A stretch of 64,000 bases of DNA from Mesostigma viride (Eukaryota > Streptophyta > Mesostigmatophyceae > Mesostigmatales > Mesostigmataceae), in assembly GCA_009746045.1 (NCBI GenBank), contig RPFO01000115.1, forward strand, positions 62,001-126,000. Reading direction: 5' to 3'. The notes beneath the pieces were generated by a model, which searched no databases, was not told the origin of the DNA, and saw nothing but the letters and a program-made list of their open reading frames with translations. A program made the position numbers and the translations under genes. Positions 11,749 through 20,959 of this stretch are shown piece after piece. Numbering within the stretch: position 1 is the first letter of the stretch; every line of letters begins with the position of its first letter.

Positions 11749-12504
11749 GTTATCGAGAAGAAATGCCCGTCGAACCACGTCCGATTGTGCCGATGGTCGA
11801 CTCGAGTCTTTGCCGGTTCTCCAATCCCGGTTCAGGTAGGCCACCAGTGCCTCCACCGTATTCAGGTTCCGATTGTCCTCCTGCATCTGCGCTCTTTTGA
11901 GGATGCTTTTGACCGTCCCCCCCTCCCCGTCCGACTCCCCCTTCCCATGTCCTGCACACGAGTAGTTCCACTCCAATGATTCCAAGTCGGGGTCGGCCTC
12001 GAGCAGGTCCGCAGCCATCGCCAACACATACCGGGATTGGAACTGCTCCTTACAGTTGTCGGACCAACTGATCCAGTTCCTCACCTCCACCCCCTCCTCC
12101 CTCAGCACGTTAAGGGTATTCTTCATCACGAACTCCAGGGTCTGGGCATTCCTCGGTACGTCCTTCCCCATGTAATCGTGCTTCACCCTTTTGATTTCCA
12201 GCGATACGGGATCACGGTACATCACGATCACCGGCATCAGGACGTAACTACTTGGGTACCAGTACTGCGCCTGCAACTGTTTCTGCAGGTGGTCCGAATA
12301 GTTCTCCGAGTAGTCCATCAGGACCACCACCGTTCCCAGCGGCATCACGTCAATGCACTCCTTGTAAGCGTGGTGCTGCCAGGCCCATGTATGGACGTGA
12401 ATGGCGAATTCCGGGAAGCGCGCCGTAATGAGTTCATGGAGCTCCGAGAGGGTTGACTTGATGAGTTTTTGCTGCAGGTTCATTTGCGGCGCCACATCCT
12501 CCTC
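11749..12504 (-). CDS. Transposase-like gene, exon 3 (putative DDE/D catalytic region)
   Basis: A 252-codon exon between acceptor TTGTGTTGCAG (ends 12505) and donor GTAAGT (11743-11748), phase 0 at both ends. Candidate acidic catalytic residues sit in three conserved-looking blocks: VVVLMDYSENY, WSDNCKEQFQSR and HGKGESDGEGGTVK. I recall a widespread, mostly unannotated family of repeat-associated eukaryotic proteins with a D-[FY]-x-E-N-Y, SD-x(4)-QF, HGK-x(2)-DG-x-GG-x-VK pattern. I infer an RNase H-fold DDE transposase or a domesticated derivative. An H-rich stretch (HVHTWAWQHH) precedes the first aspartate. The superfamily assignment is not certain. Confidence 0.65.
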
Positions 12505-12519
12505 CTGCAACACAACACA

Positions 12520-12619
12520 CCCGCGCACCATGGATTGACCGAAGAATGGAAGTCAGCAGCTGGGAATTTCCCAACGCCAACGGCCGTTGGAAGTATGAAA
12601 GTCTACATATATATATTCA
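12520..12619. repeat. 100-bp direct repeat of host intron, left copy (partner 23784-23883)
   Basis: From CCCGCGCACCATGG to ACATATATATATTCA the sequence matches 23784-23883 base for base as far as I can read, including one CCAACGGCCGTTGG palindrome. The right copy continues into AACGATGCAAATATACATGC and the splice donor; the left copy is cut there by retroelement 1. A pre-existing ~118-bp tandem duplication in the intron, with insertions into its first unit, explains the layout. Confidence 0.85.
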
Positions 12620-13178
12620 GGAATTATAGCACCGGCGGGCTTCCAAGTGCCGGACGGCAGGCGGTACCACCATTCCGTGGCAGCTTGGCCCAGTTTGCTA
12701 CCGGCTGGCACACGTTTTCAGTGCATTTTGGGCTCCAGATTTAAATGCAACGTGCGGTTTGAGGCAGGGGAAAACATGCGTGGACGATAGGAATTATAGC
12801 ACCGGCGGGCTTCCAAGTGCCGGACGGCAGGCGGTACCACCATTCCGTGGCAGCTTGGCCCAGTTTGCTACCGGCTGGCACACGTTTTCAGTGAATTTTG
12901 GGCTCCAGATTTAAATGCAACGTGCGGTTTGAGGCAGGGGAAAACATGCGTGGACGATAGGAATTATAGCACCGGCGGGCTTCAAAGTGCCGGACGGCAG
13001 GCGGTACCACCATTCCGTGGCAGCTTGGCCCAGTTTGCTACCGGCTGGCACACGTTTTCAGTGAATTTTGGGCTCCAGATTTAAATGCAACGTGCGGTTT
13101 GAGGCAGGGGAAAACATGCGTGGACGATAGGAATTATAGCACCGGCGGGCTTCCAAGTGCCGGACGGCAGGCGGTACC
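12620..13178 (+). repeat. 170-bp 5' tandem repeats of retroelement 1
   Basis: Units begin GGAATTATAGCACCGGCGGG at 12620, 12790, 12960 and 13130 (the last truncated near 13178). The second and third differ from the first by single bases. Tandem 5' monomers that carry promoter activity are known for some LINEs; a promoter role here is inference. Confidence 0.9.
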
Positions 13179-13285
13179 GCGACCGCAGCGCGTTGGGGTG
13201 CTGCCGCCCCCCAAACCCCCCGCGTGGGGGCTCCGCCCCCCACACCCCCCGCCCCCCCCCTCGGTGGCTGCCACGCCTGCCCTGA

Positions 13286-14112
13286 TTGTTCATGGACGAC
13301 CCACGACCCCCTTCGCCCAACGGCTCCCCCGCTCCCCGGTTGGCGCCTCGGCGGTCCTCTCGGCTTGCGGCCCTTCTTGCGGAGGTGGGCGACCCGGCTG
13401 CGGGGGGCTCGGGCGCCCCGGTCTCCCCCTCCTTGGTCTGCGAGGTCTGCCGGAGCGGGCACCGCGGGCACCACATGTTAGTTTGTGATGCTTGCAATTC
13501 CGGGTGGCACTTGCAGTGTCTTACTCCCCGGCTCTACCGGGTCCCGCCGGGCTCCTGGACGTGCCCGCGCTGTCCCCCCCGGCGGGCCCCCGGGCTGCCC
13601 TCCCCGCTGGGTGCTCCGGCCCCCTGCCCCGTGTGCCCCCCTGCCGAGGCCCTCGGGGCGGGCCGTGGCCTGCCCGATGGGGCCGCCGTTGCTCGGGCCC
13701 TGGCGCCCTCGGCCCCGGGGCCCCACCCGTCGCCTGGCCCCGCCGACGGGGGCGCGGCGCTGTCGCCTGGGCTGGGCCCGGCCGACCCCCGGCGGGCCTG
13801 GCGACCCCGGCGCCCGCCCCCGGCCCCTCGCTCCCCGACGCTCTGGCCTCCCTTCCCCCGGCCGCGGTTGGCCACCCAGCCGCCACCCCCGTCCTTGCCG
13901 CGTGGGACGGCGGCCCCCGGGCCCACGCGTTCACCTCGTGGCCGCCCTCGCACATTGTCGGCGTGGTGGGCCGCGCCACCTTTTCTTGGGCGTACTGCCC
14001 TTTGTTGCTGGACGCGGTCGGGCTCCAGGCCGCCTTCCCCTCGCTCCCTAGGCCCCCGGCCTTCCTGGCCCTAGTTGCGCAGGTGCGGGCGACATTTCTT
14101 TCCGCCGCCCCC
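13286..14112 (+). CDS. Retroelement 1 ORF1, N-terminal part with PHD finger
   Basis: The frame opens near 13286. At about residues 51-96 it has a PHD finger: CEVC, then LVCDACNSGWHLQCL, then GSWTCPRC, giving a Cys4-His-Cys3 spacing. A Pro/Ala-rich linker follows. The same frame runs into nonsense before 14074, while another frame carries plausible sequence (for example WAYCPLLLDAVGLQ) up to about 14112. At least one frame change is therefore needed in this very GC-rich stretch, and the linker translation is uncertain. PHD fingers bind histone tails or nucleic acids; here the domain may guide target-site or chromatin choice. Confidence 0.6.
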
Positions 14113-14114
14113 CG

Positions 14115-15614
14115 GTGACGGCCTCGACTCTTTGGGGGTATGTCTTGGAAGGATATCACGCCGGCTGCCGGCTGCCGTGGCATCTCCCGGCCGCCCGGCA
14201 GGAAGAGCTGCTTTCCCTGGACGAGCGGGTGGGTCAGGAGGTGGTCGAGTTCGTCACGGCGGTGGCTCGAGACGCACAGGTCTCGGTGCGGGCGGCCTAC
14301 CTCGCGGGCGGCGCCGACCTGGGCCTCATGTCCCCGCGGCAGCTTCGCCTCTTCTTGGACGCCCAGGCCCCGCCTCCCGGCCCGGTTGCCAGTGGGGGCT
14401 TTCTCATCACCTCCCTCAGCCTGGCGCAGGCCGCCATGCTGCGTGTGGAGTTCGGGGCCCCCATCGCGGTTCAGGGCGGCCAGGCCATCTTGGTGGACTC
14501 GGCCGGGCGCGCCCAGCCCCTAACCGCGGGGACGCCTGTTTCTGCCTTCCTCCACGACATCCTGGAGTTGGCAGGCATCCCGCACGAATGGCACCCCGCG
14601 GCTGACCAACCGGTCGGCATCCTCTCGCGCGCCCAGATTGCCGCTCTCCCGGGTTGCTGGGAGGCCGGCTGGGACCCGCCCCCCCCTCATGTCCGGTCCC
14701 TTCTGGAGGGGGACGACCCCGAGTCGGGCTCCTGTGCCATCTGCCTTGAGCCCTTCCGGCCGGGGGATGGCTTGTGTCGCCTGCCCGCGTGCGGCCACAC
14801 ATTCCATCAAGCGTGCATCGCGCGCAGCTTGCTCCACTCCGTGCCGCGCTGCCCGTTGTGCCGGGCTGTTGTGCCGCCCCCTGGGACTGCGCTTCCTCTC
14901 GGCCCGCCCCCGGTCTCGCTGGGTCCCCTGCCGGGTCCCCACCGGGCCCCGGGGCCAGCTGCCTCCCCGACCCCTCGGCCGCCGCCCCCGGCCTCGTTGC
15001 CGGGGCCTGGGGTGGTCGCGGGCGCGCTGGCGAGTCCCCCTGGGAGGGGCGCCGGCGTTCTCGATCCCCCTCCGCTGGGGGTCTCCCCGGTGGGCACTGC
15101 CTCCTCCGTGGCCCCGGCGGGCCTGCCGGGCGCTGGTCGGGTCGTGGTGCGCGCGCCTGCCGGCCCGGCTGGGGAGACGCCGCAGGCCCCACGTCCTGCC
15201 TTTGCTGGCGCCGCTCCCCGCCACTCAGCGCCCGCCGACGGCCTTCACCGGTGTGCCGTGCTGCTTCCCACGGGGTCCCCGTGTGCGGGTGTGTTCCACA
15301 ACCGTAACCTCCTCTGCCAGCACCTTCGCGCTGTGCACCCCGATCTCGGCGCGGCGGATCTGCAGGCCATGAGCTGTTACCGGTGCCCGGAAGCTCACTG
15401 CCAGCGGGTGTACTCCATTCACGGGCGCGCTCAGCACGCGCGCGCCTGTGTTGCTCAACGGCCCCTCAACCGGCCAGCAGTCCCGGCCCCCTCCCCCCTC
15501 CCGCCTCGGCTCCCACCGGCTCCCAGCCCCCGCCGCCCGACTACTCGGCCAGTTGGCGTTGGCTTGACACGGTTCCCTGGGATGCATGCGCCATCAACCC
15601 GACGTCTACCCTGA
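14115..15614 (+). CDS. Retroelement 1 ORF1, RING-H2 and C2H2-like fingers
   Basis: A 499-codon open frame. At about residues 206-248 it carries a RING-H2 finger: CAIC, ACGHTFHQACI and RCPLCR, with the expected spacing for an E3-type RING. At about residues 379-445 are two C2H2-like modules (CAGVFHNRNLLCQHLRAVH; CPEAHCQRVYSIHGRAQH). The region between is Pro/Gly-rich linker. The 3' end overlaps the reverse-transcriptase frame (open from 15383) by about 230 bp in the -1 frame, and the same arrangement exists in copy 2. This suggests an ORF1/ORF2 overlap rather than decay. The annotated start may be inside a longer protein joined to the PHD part. Confidence 0.7.
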   Translation: MTASTLWGYVLEGYHAGCRLPWHLPAARQEELLSLDERVGQEVVEFVTAVARDAQVSVRAAYLAGGADLGLMSPRQLRLFLDAQAPPPGPVASGGFLITSLSLAQAAMLRVEFGAPIAVQGGQAILVDSAGRAQPLTAGTPVSAFLHDILELAGIPHEWHPAADQPVGILSRAQIAALPGCWEAGWDPPPPHVRSLLEGDDPESGSCAICLEPFRPGDGLCRLPACGHTFHQACIARSLLHSVPRCPLCRAVVPPPGTALPLGPPPVSLGPLPGPHRAPGPAASPTPRPPPPASLPGPGVVAGALASPPGRGAGVLDPPPLGVSPVGTASSVAPAGLPGAGRVVVRAPAGPAGETPQAPRPAFAGAAPRHSAPADGLHRCAVLLPTGSPCAGVFHNRNLLCQHLRAVHPDLGAADLQAMSCYRCPEAHCQRVYSIHGRAQHARACVAQRPLNRPAVPAPSPLPPRLPPAPSPRRPTTRPVGVGLTRFPGMHAPSTRRLP

Positions 15615-16296
15615 CCGACCTCCCCCACCGCGCGCGTAGCCTTTTCGCGCAATGTGCAATCGTTTCTCTCCGGCGCATGCACGCCGCTCCGGACGACCCG
15701 CTGGGCTTTAAACTGCACATGGTGACCCCCCGCCTGCTCCTCACCCCTCTCGGGCGTGGTGTGCGCGGCCTCCAGGGTGCGGTTATTGCCCGTTGCCGAC
15801 GCTTTCTGCAGGGGGACTGGGAGGGGCTGTTTGGCGTGCCGCCCCCGCGCACGGCCCGGCTGTCGGGGGAGGTCAACTTCGAGCGGGTGGCCGCCGACGT
15901 CATCCGCCTCGTCCGCGAGGGGCAGCTCAGCCGGGCCATGACCCGCTTGGAAATGGCCAAGCTCGCCCCCGCCAATGCGGCTACCCTGGCGGCCTTGGAG
16001 GCTCTTCACCCTGCGGAGCCCGGATTCCAGCTGCCCGTGCCGGACCCCCTGCCGGCCCCCCTCCGGCTGGACCGCGACTGCTTCCTGGAGGTGATGCGTG
16101 CGGTCCCGCGGGCTTCCTCTACCGGGCCGTCGGGCTGGCGCTACGAGCACTTGGAGGTCCTGGTGGGGCATGGGGGCGAGGACATTCTCTTTGACACCCT
16201 CATTGACCTGGCGGCTGGTCGCGTTCCTCCCGCTGCGCGCGAGTGGTTAGCGGGCGCTCGCCTCCTCGCTCTGCTCAAGGGTGTCTTGCCCCCCCC
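15383..16296 (+). CDS. Retroelement 1 ORF2, 5' part (upstream of and into the reverse transcriptase)
   Basis: The frame includes DYSASWRWLDTVPWDACAIN and runs through a helical region to STGPSGWRYEHLEVL and LAGARLLALLKG, a pattern typical of the N-terminal fingers of non-LTR reverse transcriptases. It is joined to the next part by a -1 frame change at a run of eight cytosines (16289-16296). The same run of eight is present in copy 2. Confidence 0.65.
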
Positions 16297-17118
16297 GAGG
16301 GCAAGGTGCGCCCGATCGCCTGCGGTGAGGTGCTCCGCAAGCTCGTGGGCAAAGTGATCTGCCGCCAAAAGGCGCCCGAGCTCCGTGCCTTTTTCTGCCC
16401 GCCCCTCGCAGCGGGTGAGACCTCGGTGGCGGCCCAGCTGGGGGTGACGACTCCAGGCGGGGCGGATATCCTCATCCATTCGGTGCAGGCCTACCTCGAG
16501 GCCCACCCCACCCACGCTGTCGTCAAGGTCGACTGCCACAACGCGTTCAACAGTCTGTCCCGCGCCAGCATGTTTGCGGCCGTCATGGAGTCCTTCGAGG
16601 ACTTGTACGCTTGGACAGCCGTGTGCTACGGCCAGCCCGGCCAACTGGTTCACATCATGGAGGACGGCACTCGCGGCGGCCTGCTGTCGCGGTCGGGCAC
16701 CCAGCAAGGGGACCCCCTGGGACCCCTGTACTTTGCCGCCCCCCTCCAGGGTTGCCTCCAAGCGGTCCATGCTGCCCACCCGGCGGTCGCTATTCAGGCC
16801 TACTTGGATGATATCTACCTTCTGGGCCCTGTGCCGGACACCACCGCGGCTCTGCTGGCACTGCAGACCGCGGTGGCCGACATCAACCTCCAGTTGACCC
16901 TTGCCAAGTGCGCGGTGTACTCGCCCCAAGGTGATTGCTCCGGCTTTCCGCCCCAGCTCTTGGGCCGGGACGAGCGCCTCCATGGGTTGGATGTCCTCGG
17001 CGTTCCGGTTGGCGACCCCGCGTTTGTCATCGATGCTCTGCGGGCCGCCCTCGAGGCACGCACTGAGGTACTGCCCTTGATTGCGCGCCTTCATGACTCG
17101 CAGACCAAGGGTCTGCTT
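16297..17118 (+). CDS. Retroelement 1 ORF2, reverse transcriptase core
   Basis: Recognisable reverse-transcriptase motifs in order: GKVRPIACGEVLRKLVGK (fingers), VVKVDCHNAFNSLSR (motif A, catalytic Asp), SGTQQGDPLGPLYF (motif B) and AYLDDIYLLG (motif C, the catalytic YLDD box). The frame then runs to the insertion of composite copy 3, where AGTTACGTTAAATAG introduces a stop. It resumes in the same frame after the target duplication at 18001. This is the enzyme for target-primed reverse transcription. Confidence 0.85.
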
Positions 17119-18000
17119 AGTTACGTTAAATAGTGCCGGAACCTTTTGCCGCCTGAGGCAAATCGGTCCGTAACACTATTTTGCCCGGAATAACCACTTC
17201 CGAGCACCCAAGTTAATTCGGCCGAATTAACTTGGGTGCTCGGAAGTGGTTATTCCGGGCAAAATAGTGTTACGGACCGATTTGCCTCAGGCGGCAAAAG
17301 GTTCCGGCACTATTTAACGTAACTAAAACCTGGCCTCGTGGAGGGGGGACGAAGAGCCCGAGACATCCGCCTAGGCCGCTGAGCACGCACCACTAAATGC
17401 GCCGGAGCTGCCTCAGTGAGGATTCGAACCCCTGACCTCCAAGGTGCACAGGTTTTAGTTACGTTAAATAGTGCCGGAACCTTTTGCCGCCTGAGGCAAA
17501 TCGGTCCGTAACACTATTTTGCCCGGAATAACCACTTCCGAGCACCCAAGTTAATTCGGCCGAATTAACTTGGGTGCTCGGAAGTGGTTATTCCGGGCAA
17601 AATAGTGTTACGGACCGATTTGCCTCAGGCGGCAAAAGGTTCCGGCACTATTTAACGTAACTAAAACCTGTGCACCTTGGAGGTCAGGGGTTCGAATCCT
17701 CACTGAGGCAGCTCCGGCGCATTTAGTGGTGCGTGCTCAGCGGCCTAGGCGGATGTCTCGGGCTCTTCGTCCCCCCTCCACGAGGCCAGGTTTTAGTTAC
17801 GTTAAATAGTGCCGGAACCTTTTGCCGCCTGAGGCAAATCGGTCCGTCACACTATTTTGCCCGGAATAACCACTTCCGAGCACCCAAGTTAATTCGGCCG
17901 AATTAACTTGGGTGCTCGGAAGTGGTTATTCCGGGCAAAATAGTGTGACGGACCGATTTGCCTCAGGCGGCAAAAGGTTCCGGCACTATTTAACGTAACT
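17119..18000. mobile_element. Palindromic composite element, copy 3 (3 palindromes, 2 spacers)
   Basis: Palindromes lie at 17119-17324, 17457-17662 and 17795-18000; spacers at 17325-17456 (minus) and 17663-17794 (plus). The target duplication is TGCTT (17114-17118 and 18001-18005). The orthologous position in retroelement copy 2 (near 21762) is uninterrupted and holds a single TGCTT (AAGCA on the plus strand). This proves that the composite is an insertion and that it is younger than the retroelement duplication. Confidence 0.95.
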
Positions 18001-19339
18001 TGCTTCTGTGGTTTTGCGCTCACCCTCGCGTCGTTCACTGGCTCAGGGGCGCTCTTCCGTCTCAGGTCCGGCTGGCCGCCGAGGGCCACGACGAACGCAT
18101 CCAGTCGGCCTTGGCGCAGCTGGTCCCGGGCCCCGACCTCCCGCCACATGCTATTCGCATTGCCTCCCTGCCTGCACGGATGGGTGGCTGCGGTCTGACT
18201 CGTGCCGCCCGGCTGGCCCCAGCAGCATTTTTGGGCTCCGACGCTCAGTCGTGGGCGGAAAGCTGCCGGCTCCTGCCCCTTTTGGCAACGGCAGCGCCTG
18301 ACCTCCTGGACCCCAGCAGCCCTTTGCCCTTCGTCACCGCCATCCAGGAGGCCTATGCTGAGATCCAGCAGGCCTGTTCTCCCGTCCGTGCCGCTCAGGC
18401 GGTACAGCGCCACCTCCCTCGCGGCACTCCCTCGGTCGCCTCCGTTCAATCTCCCGCCGCATTCCCTGCTCGCGTCATCGATAAACACCAGAAAACCTAC
18501 GCGGGTATTCTGCACACGGCTGATTGGATTGCTCTTTTCGCGGACCTCAACGCCCAGGGACGTGCGTGGCTGTTCTCGCTTTCCTTGCGGAGTGTGGGCT
18601 CGGCGTACCTTCGTGCTCTTCCCATGGCCCCCCCATTCGCCTTGGCTCCCAGCCACTACTCGGTGGCGCTCCGGCACCAGCTATTTGCCCCGCAGCCTCT
18701 TGTTCCGGCCGGGCGGCCTTGTGGTAGCTGTGGGCAGCCGCTGGATCCCACGGGGACTCACTACCTTGCCTGCATGGGGGGCCAACAGAATCAGAATTGG
18801 TATTTGTATTTGCACACTGTCCTCCTGACGGTGGTGCTCGCCATGATTCGGTCGGTTTTCCCCCACGCGAACATCCGGTCCGAGGATGCGGATGGCGCTG
18901 CCTTCTATTCCCCCAACCACCGGCCTGACATCGTGGTGCTGGACTTTGAGGGGGTGGCCGGCATCTGCTTATTGACGTTTCGGTGGCGCGGCCCTTGGCT
19001 CTTAGCCACGTGGCTGGGGCCTCCCTCACGGCAGGTTACACGGCGGACCGGGCGGAGCGGGCCAAGCTCCTGGCCTACGGCGACGTCGGGCACCATCGTG
19101 TGGTGCCCTTTGTCCTGGAGGAGTTTGGGGCCATGGGGCCCCTGACCTCCGCCTTCTTCAAGGAGTGTTGCCGGCTCCGGGAGGATCGGCTGGACCTGGA
19201 GGGCCAGCGGGCCCCATGGTCGGCGCGGACCTGGACGTCATATTGGCGTCAGCGCTTGTCGGTGGCGCTGACTCGGGCCATGGCTGACATCATGCTCCGC
19301 CGTACGCGGGCTGATTTTGCGGTGCAGCAGGGCTATTAG
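18001..19339 (+). CDS. Retroelement 1 ORF2, C-terminal part with PD-(D/E)xK-like endonuclease (frameshifted)
   Basis: Continues the reverse-transcriptase frame after the nested insertion. A Cys/His knuckle (CGSCGQPLDPTGTHYLAC) precedes a restriction-like endonuclease signature: RPDIVVLDFEG, then a downstream LLIDVSVARP and a lysine in ERAKLLAY. In this copy the G run at about 18949-18953 has five Gs against six in copy 2, so the frame is lost just after RPDIVVLDFEG and resumes in another frame to the TAG at 19337-19339. The domain order reverse transcriptase, Cys/His knuckle, REL matches REL-type non-LTR elements. Confidence 0.75.
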
Positions 19340-19472
19340 GTTCCTCCCGTTAGGCGTTTCCATTGGTCTTATCGTAGTATAGAGCTTTGACATGGCTCTG
19401 TATATAGGTTTATAGCTGGGCGTTTGCTTTGGTTTGAGTGATTTCACTCTGCTGTAAGTAATTATATTTTTA
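19340..19472 (+). other. Retroelement 1 3' UTR
   Basis: About 130 bp from the stop to the 3' terminus (ends GTAATTATATTTTT). It is identical in design to the 3' end of copy 2 except for the TIR insertion in that copy. There is no poly-A tail; the T-rich end directly abuts the target duplication. Confidence 0.75.
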
Positions 19473-19565
19473 ACATATATATATTCAACGATGCAAATAT
19501 ACATTAAAAATATAATTACTTACAGCAGAGTGAAATCACTCAAACCAAAGCAAACGCCCAGCTAT

Positions 19566-20350
19566 CATTACAATTCGTTCAAGTGGCCCGCCGGAGCGGC
19601 TGTACAATTTTTCCCAGTGAGCGCGCTGCCAAGTGTACTTGTGGGCAAATTTTTAGGTGCCCCGTCACTTCGAGGTACTAAAAATTAGGCTACGGTACGA
19701 ATTCAGCGAATTTCAGCGAATTTTCAGTCGAACCAAAGGAAGTGACGCCAACTACCAAAAAGTTTCCGTTACGAATTTTCAGCCCAACACTCGCGCAAAA
19801 TGAAGTGACGGCAACTACCAAAAAGTTTCCGTTACGAATTTTCACTCCCACACGTTTGCACAAGAGGAAGTGACGGCAACTACCAAACAGTTTCCGTTAC
19901 GAATTTTCAGTCCCACACTTCGCGCAAATTTTAGTAGGGCTGCACGCAAGCTACCTTTCAAAATTTTGCGCTAGTATGGAACGCATTTCATTCGTCTGGA
20001 GGAACGCTGCCCGCCAACTACCCCCGTTCAGAATGTTCCGCCGAAATTTACTTGAGATTTGGAAATCTGAACGTGCGCGCAAATTTTAGTAGGGCTGCAC
20101 GCAAGCTACCTTTCAAAATTTTGCGCAAGTATGGAACGCAATTCATTCGTCCGGAGGAATGCTGCTCGTCAACTGCCCCCGTTCAGAAAGTTGCGCCGAA
20201 CTTTACTTGAGATTTGGAAATCTGAACGTGCGGTTGGAGTTTCGCGGGGAAACCCAAGTTCCCTAGTAATTCACCAATGACGCGCTTCGAACACTTGTCC
20301 GCTAAAACCTAAGCAGCCGCTCCGGCTGGCCACTTAAACGAAACTTGATG
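19566..20350. mobile_element. Non-autonomous TIR element in the 3' UTR of retroelement 2
   Basis: 785 bp absent from the equivalent site in copy 1 (19410-19420). The ends are imperfect ~37-bp inverted repeats: left CATTACAATTCGTTCAAGTG, right the reverse complement of CATCAAGTTTCGTTTAAGTG, both continuing into GCCGGAGCGGCTG. Inside are three ~60-bp units containing GAAGTGACGGCAACTACC (about 19735-19925) and two ~150-bp units starting CGCGCAAATTTTAGTAGGGC (about 19921 and 20074). It has no coding capacity. No clear target duplication could be fixed by comparison with copy 1, so the superfamily is open. Confidence 0.75.
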
Positions 20351-20422
20351 AAACCTATATACAGAGCCATGTCAAAGCTCTATACTACGATAAGACCAAT
20401 GGAAACGCCTAACGGGAGGAAC

Positions 20423-20959
20423 CTAATAGCCCTGCTGCACCGCAAAATCAGCCCGCGTACGGCGGAGCATGATGTCAGCCATGGCCCGAGTCAGCGCCAC
20501 CGACAAGCGCTGACGCCAATATGACGTCCAGGTCCGCGCCGACCATGGGGCCCGCTGGCCCTCCAGGTCCAGCCGATCCTCCCGGAGCCGGCAACACTCC
20601 TTGAAGAAGGCGGAGGTCAGGGGCCCCATGGCCCCAAACTCCTCCAGGACAAAGGGCACCACACGATGGTGCCCGACGTCGCCGTAGGCCAGGAGCTTGG
20701 CCCGCTCCGCCCGGTCCGCCGTGTAACCTGCCGTGAGGGAGGCCCCAGCCACGTGGCTAAGAGCCAAGGGCCGCGCCACCGAAACGTCAATAAGCAGATG
20801 CCGGCCACCCCCCTCAAAGTCCAGCACCACGATGTCAGGCCGGTGGTTGGGGGAATAGAAGGCAGCGCCATCCGCATCCTCGGACCGGATGTTCGCGTGG
20901 GGGAAAACCGACCGAATCATGGCGAGCACCACCGTCAGGAGGACAGTGTGCAAATACAA
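20423..20959 (-). CDS. Retroelement 2 ORF2, intact endonuclease domain
   Basis: Same protein segment as 18830-19339 but with the frame intact across the G6 run. RPDIVVLDFEGG is followed in frame by LLIDVSVARP and ERAKLLAYGDVG, so the PD...D...K arrangement of a restriction-like endonuclease is complete here. It is separated from the reverse-transcriptase frame by a one-base deletion (C5 against G6 in copy 1) at about 20987. Confidence 0.75.
   Translation of the reverse strand: MYLHTVLLTVVLAMIRSVFPHANIRSEDADGAAFYSPNHRPDIVVLDFEGGGRHLLIDVSVARPLALSHVAGASLTAGYTADRAERAKLLAYGDVGHHRVVPFVLEEFGAMGPLTSAFFKECCRLREDRLDLEGQRAPWSARTWTSYWRQRLSVALTRAMADIMLRRTRADFAVQQGY

Larger units (their letters stand above)
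12620..19472 (+). mobile_element. LINE-like retroelement, copy 1 (plus strand, ~6 kb plus nested insertion)
   Basis: A full-length or near full-length element. The 5' end carries 3.3 copies of a 170-bp tandem repeat. ORF1 encodes PHD, RING-H2 and C2H2-like zinc fingers; ORF2 encodes a reverse transcriptase and a C-terminal PD-(D/E)xK-like endonuclease. The 3' end is CTGTAAGTAATTATATTTTT. The flanking target duplication is the 15-mer ACATATATATATTCA (12605-12619 and 19473-19487). Composite element copy 3 splits ORF2 at 17118/18001. The endonuclease frame is broken by a one-base deletion in a G run near 18950 relative to copy 2. Retroelements with a PD-(D/E)xK (REL) domain after the reverse transcriptase usually insert with some target preference. 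Confidence 0.85.
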
